In this document: positions 1 to 15,400 of the stretch, piece after piece | How the letters are laid out: every line of letters begins with the position of its first letter | Numbering within the stretch: position 1 is the first letter of the stretch | Source of the DNA: Scatophagus argus | Taxonomy: Eukaryota; Chordata; Actinopteri; Scatophagidae | Assembly (NCBI RefSeq): GCF_020382885.2 | Contig: NC_058511.1 | Coordinates: 64,501-128,500, forward strand | Direction: 5' to 3' | DNA length: 64,000 nucleotides | The notes under the pieces: model-generated | Database searches by the model: none | What the model saw: the letters and a program-made list of their open reading frames with translations, nothing else | Told to the model about the DNA's origin: nothing | Program-made: the position numbers and the translations under genes

Positions 1-5122
<5,122 letters not shown>

Positions 5123-5254
5123 CCTCACATCCACCTGATAAGAAACATTTTGCATTAACAAAGATGAACTCTTTGTTAGAAACCTGATTCCAAAGGAATC
5201 ACCTCCAGAAGCTGCACCAACAGTCTGCAGCTCTTATCGCTTTTGTTAATCTTT

Positions 5255-5260
5255 AATAAA
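5255..5260 (+). other. Polyadenylation signal of cpsf3
   Basis: A canonical AATAAA hexamer lies 133 bp after the cpsf3 stop codon. It is followed by a T-rich and GT-rich stretch, as expected for a downstream element. Confidence 0.7.
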
Positions 5261-5429
5261 ACAAACTTTTGTCCAGTGAGAGCTTGTGTCTTTTTTTGAT
5301 TTCTGAATACTCTGGTTGAGTATTGATTGATGGTGAGCTTTCAACCAAATCACAAGTAATACAGTATCACATCAAATTAAGGTTAAACAAAATCAGATGA
5401 CCAAATTGTCATCTTCAAACTTCACTTCA

Positions 5430-5692
5430 AACTTTGTCAGTATATTTTTTACATACACTGCATTTAACCCATCACTGATGCAACATGCACTGAAACACAC
5501 TGGAGCAGTGGGCTGCCATGTCAGGCATCTGGGGAGCAGTTGGGGATTTAGGTGACTTGCTCAAGGTCAAGCTGTTACTAATGGAGGGGGGAGCATGTTA
5601 ATTAATCACAATCACTTCCTGCCCGTCTGGGGGGAATCGAACCGGCGACCCTCCGGTTACAAACTGCTTCTCCAACCTCTAGGCCTGCCTTT
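5430..5692 (-). repeat. tRNA-derived SINE, reverse orientation
   Basis: The reverse strand has a tRNA-like head. An A-box-like motif (GGCCTAGAGGTTGG) lies near 5685-5672 and a B box (GGTTCGATTC) near 5643. These are followed by the conserved body with CTTGAGCAAG and CTGCTCCCCAG, then a TTTAACCC-type 3' part reaching the AT-rich tail near 5440. It shares its body with the elements at 10120-10310, 10313-10633 and 16680-16927. It is a repeat, not a tRNA gene. Confidence 0.75.
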
Positions 5693-7194
5693 CGCTAAAT
5701 GCTAACAAGAAGACAAATGCTAATACTGATGGCAACCTAATAATAGGTGATGATAAAACGTGTAACAGGATATTCATCAGAATCATTCAACTACAGCGAA
5801 TTTATCATTAGTGTTCACAGACTGTACTCACAGGAAAAGGTTTTATTTTGAAAGGGCACAGGTAAACTGACAGCTTTAAATGTTGTAATACTTGGTGAAT
5901 CTAACATCAGAATAATACAACACACAGTACACAACATTACACAATACTGATTGTAGTGCATCTGAATACCACTGTGGAAGAGGAAGACACACTGACTTAC
6001 GTAATTTAAAAATAAAAATGACAAGTTTAACTTTCAGTTACAAAAATAAAAGAAAAAACTGGCAAAATGTGAACTGTGGTACTAAACAGTGAAACAATGA
6101 AAATACTTCAGTTTTTCCTGACTGAAGTGTCATTAAAACCCCCTCTAATTATGTTTAAATTAAATAATATTCATACCAAAGAGGTGCCGTTTGATTTACC
6201 AAAACAAAAAGTACACGGTCTCATGGTTTAACAAAACAACATGCCACCACAGATGTGTGAGAAAAGTGCATACTGGACTCAAAGATGGCATCTGTTCAGC
6301 CTGGCACTTGTCTTGGTTTACCTCCTGGTCATGTGGTCCACTGAGCTTGTGCAGTAGGTTTTGTCCTCCTGGTTCCGCCCTCCAGTTCCCACTCGCTTCA
6401 TGTTGTGGTGGCATCACAGATTTTTAACTCGTTCTTTTTCTCCATTAATGCATCACAATTATTTGGTCTGTAAAATGAGATAAAACCAAGAAAAACACTT
6501 TCCTTTGCTTGAAAAATGACGATTAATCAGTAAGTTGTTGCCAATTAGTTTCGTGCTGATCAATGAATCAATCAACTAATGGTTTTAGTTTTAGATAATA
6601 AAAATGGACTTTATTTGGCAGAAGTTACCTTTTATAGAACAATGCTTTAAATAGAAACTGGCTTCGGAGATCAATACGAACATTACATCACAGAGAACCT
6701 CAAGCAAGATGCCAACACCATCAGGGTTTTAGAGTTCAATTCCCAGGGGACGCTTCAAACAGTTGCATCAAACAGTTAATGCTGAAGTCTTAAAACATTT
6801 GTGTGTTTTTATGTTTTATGTCTTTTTATGATCCTTCAACAGAAAATGTTTGACATTTCTGGACGGACGTGAGCTCCATGTGTCCAAGCAGACATTCAGT
6901 TACTGATGTATGTATGGTCGGTGATGAGTCACTTTAAACCTTTCAGGCCTGCAACTTCTCATCATTTTCACAGTCAATGAATCAGACCATTATTACCATT
7001 ACCATAATTTAACTGTGAAGGATGGTGACATTTTCAAATGTCTTGTTTTGTCTTTATATCTAACGAACTGCAACAAGCAGTTGTAGTTAAACTGTGACTG
7101 TTAAATATTGGTAAAACCCTTAAAAGGAAAATACCTGAAAGGTCCACATTTGGTGTCCACAAACCTTCACCAAACTGAAAGATGTTTTGAGTTT
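5693..7194. other. AT-rich intergenic spacer, no gene recognised
   Basis: Unique-looking AT-rich DNA between the SINE and the Tc1 element. Short open frames have no recognisable motifs or convincing splice structure. Confidence 0.5.
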
Positions 7195-7196
7195 TA

Positions 7197-8795
7197 CAGA
7201 GCATCCAAAACATATTCACACCACTTCGCTTATTCCACATTTTGTTATGTTACAGTCTCATTGCACAATGGATTAAATTATTTTCTTTACTACACAAAAT
7301 ACCCCATAATGACAAAGTGAAACAAGTTTGCTTGAATTTTTTGCAAATTTATTAAAAACGAAAATAAATAAATAAATAAATAACATGTACATAAGTATTC
7401 ACACTCTTTGTCATGACACACAAAATTGAGCTCAGGTGCGTCCTGTTTCCATGGATCATCCTTCAGAGGTTTCTACAACTTGAGTTGAGTCCACCTGTGG
7501 TAAATTCAGCTGATTGGCTGTGATCTGGAAAGGCACACACCTGTCTATAGAAGCCCTCACAGTTGGCAGCATGTCAGAGCACAAACCAAGCCATGAAGTT
7601 AAAGGAATTGTCTGTAGACCTCTGAGACAGGATTGTGTCGAGGCACAGATCTGGGGAGGGGCACAGAAAGACTTCTGCTGCATTAAAGGTCTCAAAGAGC
7701 ACAGTGGCTTCCATAATCCATAAGTGGAAGAAGTTTGGAACCACCAGGACTCTTCCTAGAGCTGGCCACCCAGCTAAACTGAGTGATCGGGGTAGAAGGG
7801 CCTTAGTCAGGGAGGTGACCAAGAACCCAATGGTCACTCTGACAGAGCTCCAGTGTTGCTCTGTGGAGAGGGGAGAACCTTCAAGAAGGACAACCATTTC
7901 TGCAGCACCTCACCAATCAGGCCTGTATGGCCAGACGGAAGCCACTCCTCAGTAAAATGCATATGTAAGCCCTCCTGGAGTTTGCCAAAAGGCACCTGAA
8001 GGACTCTCGGACCACGAGAAACAATTCTCTGGTCTGATGAAACAAAGATTTAACTCTATGGCTTGAATGACAAGCGTCATGTCTGGAGGAAACCAGGTAC
8101 TGCTCATCACCTGGCCAATACCAATTCACCTGTGAAGCATGGTGGTGGTAGCTTCATGCTGCGGGGATGTTCTGCAGCAGGAACTGGGAGACCAGCAAGG
8201 GTCGAGGGAAGGATGACTGCAGAAAAATGTATAGAGACATCCTGCTGACAACCTGCTCCAGAGGCTGGACCTCTGACTGGACCTCAGACTGGGGTGAAGG
8301 TTTATCTTCCAACAGGACAAAGACCCTCAGCATTCAGCCAACATCACAAAGGACTGGCTTCAGGACAACTCTGTGAATGTTCCTGAGTGGCCCAGCCAGA
8401 GCCCAGACCTATTGAGCATCTCTGGAGAGATCTGAAAACGGCTTTGCACCGACGCTCCCCATCCAACCTGATGGAGCTTGAGAGGTTCTGCATTGGAGGT
8501 GGAGAAACTGCCTAAACTTACAGGATCAGACTCAAACAGACTTCAGGCTGTAACTGCTGCCAAAGGGGCTTCAACAAAGTGTTGATCACAGGCTGTGAAT
8601 ACTTATGTACGTGTTATATTTTTGTTTTTTATTTTTGATAAATTTGCAACAAAATTCAAGCAAACTTGTTTCATTTTGTCATTAGGAGGTATTTTGTGTA
8701 CAATTTGGAGGAAAAAAATGAATTTAATCCATTTTGGAATGAGATTGTAACATAACAAAATGTGTAAAAAGTGAAGCGGTGTGAATACTTTCCTG
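7197..8795 (+). mobile_element. Tc1/mariner-family DNA transposon, nearly full length, inactive
   Basis: The element is about 1.6 kb and lies between TA dinucleotides at 7195-7196 and 8796-8797. Long inverted terminal repeats of about 200 bp are visible: TATTCACACC, CATTTTGTTATGTTACA, TACACAAAATACC and AAATTTATTAA near the left end recur as reverse complements near the right end. The right terminus appears to lack about ten bases relative to the left (CAGAGCATCC at the left, CAG at the right). The enclosed transposase reading frame is on the + strand and broken. Fish Tc1 elements of this family are among the commonest repeats. The decay suggests an old insertion. Confidence 0.93.
7593..8585 (+). 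pseudogene. Tc1 transposase pseudogene
   Basis: Tc1-like transposases are about 340 residues, with paired helix-turn-helix domains and a DDE catalytic core. The probable start at 7593 gives MKLKELSVDL and is followed at once by a TGA where the family has arginine, a typical CGA-to-TGA decay. Recognisable stretches in shifting frames include VSKSTVASIIHKWKKFGTT, RTLPRAGHPAKLSDRGRRAL, the [16 protein letters not shown] region, and SQSPD near the catalytic end. Several frameshifts and stops prevent any full-length product. It decays together with the element at 7197-8795. Confidence 0.9.
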
Positions 8796-8797
8796 TA

Positions 8798-9428
8798 CAT
8801 TTATGGCTGTAAGCTGAGCTGGAGTCTGTTTTTTGGATTTCACTGAGAAGATGACAATCAGGAATAAAGTTTATATTTAAAATAAAAAACGTAGTCAACT
8901 AAAGAAACAGGAAGACAAATAATCTGAATCGTGAGTGAATTTGTAATTTCATGTTGCCTATATTTATTTATGTGCTTATTGATCCATTTTGAACATTATG
9001 GGTTGCCGTACGACCTGAACCTGAAAGTTTATTTAGTTTAGCTGATCAAATAGTGTCCGTTTTGTCCTGCAGCGACTTTCTATGAGTACTGAGGTCCTGC
9101 TCAAGTACTGATACACAGTAAACAACATTCTACTGTCCCTGTGAGACAAAAGGGCTGAGGAGAACCAATCGTGTGTCGATAATCCAATAATGCAGAGCTT
9201 GTCAGGCTGACATCTGAGTGTTATGATTATTAATATCAGTCATCGTTATCGGCCTTGAAAATAGTGAAGTAGTCTTTAAAAACAGTAGTAAATACACCAG
9301 CCTGTTACCTGGTCTCTGCAGGTGTGGAGATGGACATGCATAAACAGGGGTAGCCATGTGTGGACAGGTGTGGACAGGTGTGGACATGTGTACCCAAGTG
9401 TAGGCAGGTGTCAAATAGGTGTGTCCTC
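8798..9428. other. Spacer and probable adam17 3' UTR
   Basis: AT-rich DNA without gene structure. The part next to 9429 is probably adam17 3' UTR, transcribed leftwards. A short imprecise repeat of a GTGTGGACAG-like unit lies around 9350-9420. Confidence 0.4.
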
Positions 9429-12400
9429 TCAGCACTGCGTCTCCTTGCTGTCGATCTGATGTTGTCTCTGCAGTCTATGCAGCATTGCCTTCCCGCTGCG
9501 ACTCATCACACTTTTCTCCGTCAGGTCCTCAAAGGAGCGCTGAGTCGTCCCCACTGACCGCCCAAACGCCTCCTCCAGGGCTTCCTCGTCCAGGTGTGAG
9601 TCGAAGCTGGGGTCCTCCTGGATGGTGGCCATGCGTGGGCTGTCCAAAAGGGGGTGAGCTGGGACGGCAGCTGGCTCAGGGCTGGAGACGGAGACCGGAG
9701 GGGTGCTGGTCTGCTGGGGGCCGAAAGGCTGGAACCGCAGCCCGGCGAGGTGGTTGGTGCTAGGGAAGGCTGGAGGTTTGAAGATCCGAACAGATGCAGA
9801 CTCCAGGCTGCTCAGGAGCTCAGCATTCTGGGAAAATAACAAAGTCGGTCTGATCCACAATAAAGGAGCAGGCTGCTGTTTCATGCAGTCTCACTGAAAG
9901 TAAAACATCACCAGCTTCTTCAGCTACAGCTGGTGACAGCATTTTAATTTAAGTTTTAATAATTTAGTTATTTTATTAATCCCAAGCTGGGAAATGACTT
10001 CTCTTCTCCGATTACAAGCCGCTTCTCCAACCTCTAGGCCACGGCTCCCCCCCAAACATGTTTTCATGTTTAACATGTTTTCAGATTATATTAGTATCAT
10101 ATTATCAATCATATTACAATCAACGCTCTCCTCCTCCATTAGTAACTAGCTGCCCTTGAGCAAGGCACTCAACCCACCAACTGCTCCCCAGGTGCCTGAC
10201 ATGGCGGCCCACTGCTCCTGTGTGTTTCATTGCATGTCACGTGTTCAACCAGTGATGACTTAAATGCAGAGAAGAATTTCAGTTTATATAAAAATGTACT
10301 GACAATAAGAAGAAGAAGAATCAGCTTTATTGACAGTATATATATTTATACATACACACACTGAATTCGTCTTCTGCATTTATCCCATCCTTAGTTGAAC
10401 ACACACATGCAACACCCGGCAAATTACATGCAGTGAAACACACACAGGAGCAGTGGGCAGCATCAAGCGCCCGGGGAGCATATTGGGGGTTAAGTGCCTT
10501 GCTCAAGGGCACATCAGCCAGCTCATTAATCACTACACCACAACCAAATTTTCCCTGCCCTTCTGGTGGGGGAATCGAACCGGTGACCCTCCGATCACAA
10601 GCCGCTTCTCCAACCCCTAGGCCACAGCTGCCACAATAAAGCTGGGTGTTTAAGTTCAGAAATATACTCACGCTGGGGAAGAACAGAGACTTGGTGTTCT
10701 GTTCATACTGTTGATCCAGTTTGTTGTCCTGAAACATGAAGTGAGAAAAGTCATTCATTCATTTTCCATACTGCATATCCGACAGGGTCGCGGGGGGCTG
10801 GAACCTATCCCAGCTGACTACGGGGGGAGAGGCGGGTTTCACCCTGGACTGGTCACCACCCAATCACAGGGCTCACACACAAAGACAGACAACCACACAC
10901 TCACACCTAGGGGCAATGTAGAGTAGCCAATTGCCGCCCTGTGAGAAAACTCCTCATTAAATAATCCATCGCTAACACCACACATAAACATCAGATGTGA
11001 CAACAAACTGTTCAACTAAATTATCTTGATGTTTTCCATGAAGTCCATGTTCATTGAGTTCAGAAAAGTACATAACAGGAAACATCTGAAAGGGAGTCTG
11101 CTCTGAGCTTAGCATTAAAAAGTGGTTCGTCTCCAGCGAAATGAACCATACCAGCCTCCGTTAGGCAACTGGACATTAAGTTTTCTGGAAGACGTTTCAC
11201 CTCTCCTCCAAAAAGCTCCTTCAGTTCAATTCAGAACTGAAAACTTCACGTCCAGCTGCCTAACGGAACTATTCTACCTTGACCATGACCTGGATGACTG
11301 AGAATCTCCATAGATACATACCAGACTCCCTTTAAAACACACAGATTTTTAAATCTCTTTTCACGGCAGGAAAAGCACACAGAATTCAGATACTGAAGTT
11401 ATGATAGATGGCCAACATGAGAACGTCTAACCCTAACATCTGGACGCCCCCTGGTGGCTCGCTGCTGTACAGCTTAAGCTCCTCCCCCTCCGTGTTGGCA
11501 GATGGGACATGAGCCAAACTAAAAACTCAAAAGTCCAGGTCAAATAAATTTATCCCAAAGATGGTTTCTGTCATTTTAGGCAGTTCTTATCACACTGATG
11601 ATTGTTCAAGTGTTCATATTTCTTATCAGTATGGTTTAAATGAGTTATTTGATTCTATAAAAGGGGGGCTGAAATGTCATGACAGCTGAGTGCTGTTCCA
11701 TCACCTTAGTGCTGCAGGGTTGTGAGATGTATAATCCCAAAAACATAAAGTGTGGAGACTCACCACACAGTGGACCAGGATGCTGAAGGGGATCCAGAAC
11801 AGCAGTGAGAAAACCACAACTGAACCCACAATGTTGTCAGCCAGGAACTTCCCAAATGTGTTAATGTCCAGTTTGTCGATGAAGTCCCAGAGACGCTCCA
11901 CCACATCCTGAACCTGCTTCATGCACTTCCCCTGCAGACACAGCCAACAAGCAGATAGTCTGAGTGTCTCAGAGGGCAGGACACACAACGTGTTGCTGAG
12001 ACTTACCGCTCCGTCACAGAAGCCCACGGTGCACGGTTTGCCTTTACGCAGGAAGAGGAAGTTGCCCGTTTTATCCTGGTAGGGGACACAGATGCCACCA
12101 CTGCCCCGACAGCAGACTTTACACGACGAGTGGGTTTCTACCAAGAAGAAACAGATCAAGATGCATGACTGAGTTACACATGCAGCAGGCAGGTAAGAAC
12201 TCCTCTTTCTGCTTTTATCAACATCTTTCAGATCTGATTCAGATTTCAAAATTCAATTCATGAGGTCATTTTTCTTGCTGATTTTTTTATGAAAACTTTA
12301 GCCTGAATCTAACTAAGTTTACGCTTACATGTCCTCAATCCACACCTGGGGACTGTCCCTGTCTCTGCCCCATCTTACGAACACTATGACTAGATGAACG

Positions 12401-15400
12401 AGTGTTTCCAGTGTGAGCGGTGCGTCGTACCGTTGCAGGCGCAGGGCTGCAGCTTTAAGGCGGCCTGACAGAAAGGGATGCACTCTCCATCCAGACACGT
12501 GCCACTGTCCAGACACACTGTCTTATCTGGAGCGTCTTCCGGAGGAGGACACTCACTGCTGTTTCCTGTCAACATAAACAGAGCATGCCATCACTGCAAG
12601 CCTCTGTAAACACAACACACACCTGTCACCTGTGAGCTCACCTGTGCAGTACGAGTGTCCTTTACAGGTAGCGTTGATGGGCTCCTGGCAAACTTCACCT
12701 TCAGACTCAAATCTGCAGTTTTTGCAGCAGGCACTGTTCCTGTCACTGTACAAAGAGACACAGGGTTGGAGACGCTCAAAACTTTAAACCGTCAGAGGAG
12801 GAGAAATCAGTCTTTGTGTCTCTTCTCAGTTAAATGATGGTAACGTTAAACTCATGGTTTCTGCTCTGTTCCTGTTCACATGTTAGTGAAGATACTCTTT
12901 GTTTCAGGTGATGGGGTCAACACTGAGGGACTCTGTGCTCTCTGCTATGACTGGGAGGTGCTGATATTACAGAGGTTAAATTATGATTCTCAACATTTAA
13001 TGTGAACTCATACAAACAGTAAACTTTGTGACAGCAGATCTTAGAGCAGCTGACCTGCACTGAGCCTCAGTTCTCAGCCTGCAGTCGGCGGTGCAGCAGA
13101 GGTCTGAATGGATGTGCAGCAGTCCTGGGTCACACTCCTCACCCTGTTCCACCCGAGAGTTCCCACACACATTAATGTTTCTGTGCTTGAAGCAGGACGG
13201 AGCCTTAAACCTCAGACGCTTCACTATGGATTGCTTGCTGCAGTTAGAGAACAGCTGAACAAACAGGAGACACTCAGTTCATCATTCTGTTGAAGTAAAT
13301 CTGACATAAGCCTGTGAAGACCACTGAGCGTCAGCAGCACCTTGTTGTTGACGTGATCTCCACTCACGGCGATGGGATACATGACGTATTTCCCCCCTTG
13401 GTCCTCTCGGGGGGCACAGGACGGGATGTCATCAGGGTCATGTTCTGCTCCGAAGTTATGGCCGAGCTCGTGAGTCGTCACCAAGTCAGCTTCCTGTGGA
13501 GACAATACCACGGTGATCACCAAGAGGAGTAGAAGCTCAGTTCTGTTGTACTGCATTACTGCTTATCACCGCCATCATTTACAGCTCACTTTTTTTACTG
13601 AATGTAGACACAGTGAGGAAACTGACCCACCTTGGTCAGGATGGTTTTCCCATAGTTCTTAGTGCTGGTCAGGCCTGTGTTGAGGTACATTGCTCTTTGT
13701 TCATTGGAGGATGAAGGACAGGCTTGAGAAGAAAAACACCAGAGTTATTTTTTTATGTTTCTGGTGTCTGAAGAAACTCAGGGGACTGTGCTGAGTCACC
13801 TGGACTTTACCTTTGGAGCAGAGACCTCCAGCAATGTCTGGTTTGGACGGGGCAACGTAGGCTAAACCCAGAGTGCCTTCATCAAAGTCCTGGTAGGTGA
13901 AGAGGTGTGCGAGGCACACGTTGGCGGCTTTCTCTGCGATGTCAGCGCTGAACTGCTGCAGAGACACGAGACACGAGACAAGACTTTCAGGGTTTAAAGG
14001 AAAAGTCTGCTGCTGTTCTTCCTTTAACCAAACAACGAATGTATCACAACCTGACACACCAGAGAGCAACACTGCACACACACAGACACACACTGCAAAT
14101 TACTAAACTACTTAAGTTCTAACCAGGTTCAGCACTGTCAGGTTTTACCTCCAACAGCCTCTTGACGTCCCAGACATCTTTATCCTCCACCGGACTTCCC
14201 CTCATGTTGAAGTGACTTTGTCCTGGAGCTACAGCCGTCGGGCTCTTCTCTATGATGATCTGACAGGAGACATATAGTTTACGTCGATGTAAGGCAGCAT
14301 TTTCCTATCACATGCGGTTTCAGCTTCCTGTCCTGTCACGCTCCTCACCTGCTGGATCTGAACGCCATAGCCTACAAACTCGTTATCCCACGACGTGTTT
14401 CTGTAGATGTCGTCAACACGATCAATCAGCTCAATCTGAAAACACAGTCAGGGTGGTGAAGAGATGGAGAAGATGGAGGTTAAATTCAAACTGTGGACTG
14501 GGTGCTGACCAGGTAGTTGAGGGTGGTGCTCTCCTCGTCCCGGCCCATGTGTTTGAAGAAGCGATGATCAGCCACCAGCAGCAGAGGACAAGTGTTCTTC
14601 AGGTGATCGTTGACCTGACGCTTCCCTCTGAACAAAGACTCTGACCAGGTGAACACATTAAAACAAGACAAAAACACAATCAATTTAAATAATATCAACA
14701 TGAAGTTTCTGTTCATGTGACCAACAAGTCATTATGTTGGTGTGCTGTCAAAATATAAACTGTGCTTCACATTAAAGCTCTTCAGGCAAATCACACGGAG
14801 GCTTTCATTGTGAAGCAGCAACAGGAAATGCAGTGTGTTTAGTACCAACCACCACTCATGGCGAGGGTTACGCTCCAAGCCCCTTTGTCAGATTTCAGAT
14901 GTGCTAACCTTCTTCTATGTCCTGCATCTCCCACATGGCTGACTGAACTCTGTGAGGGAGGAGCTGGCTGGCGTCAGAGGTCAAGTAGCCGCAGACGGAA
15001 GGCTGTTGCAGTCGGCTCAGGTTCCTGATGTCCTCTGAGCGGTAGATCAGCAGTTGACCATCCGGGGGCATTGATGTAAACCTCCATAGAGGCTGAGGAG
15101 AAGAATGACAGCAGGAGACTTCAGGTGTGTTCAGGTAAAATCTGTCAGCGTGTCTGCTTTGTACATGTTTTACCTCAATGTTAAACTCTGCTTCGTCGGT
15201 CAGGATGCGAGCCGAGAACTCGTGATCGTCAATATGTGCCTGAACGCGAGAGTTTTCCTCCCCTGGAACAAAAAAAAAAAAAACCAAATTACTTTTTTTA
15301 TTTCTTATCGACTTCTGTTTAAAGTTCTCCAGGCTGACCGGAGTTACCGATGACGTGTCCGGTGAAGTAGTTGTGTCTGTTGATCGAGTAGCTTTGCTCT

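Noticed and set aside
5640-5690. tRNA gene suggested by A- and B-box motifs (also at 10560-10630 and 16860-16925).
   Set aside because: The boxes belong to SINE heads; no cloverleaf with acceptor stem forms.
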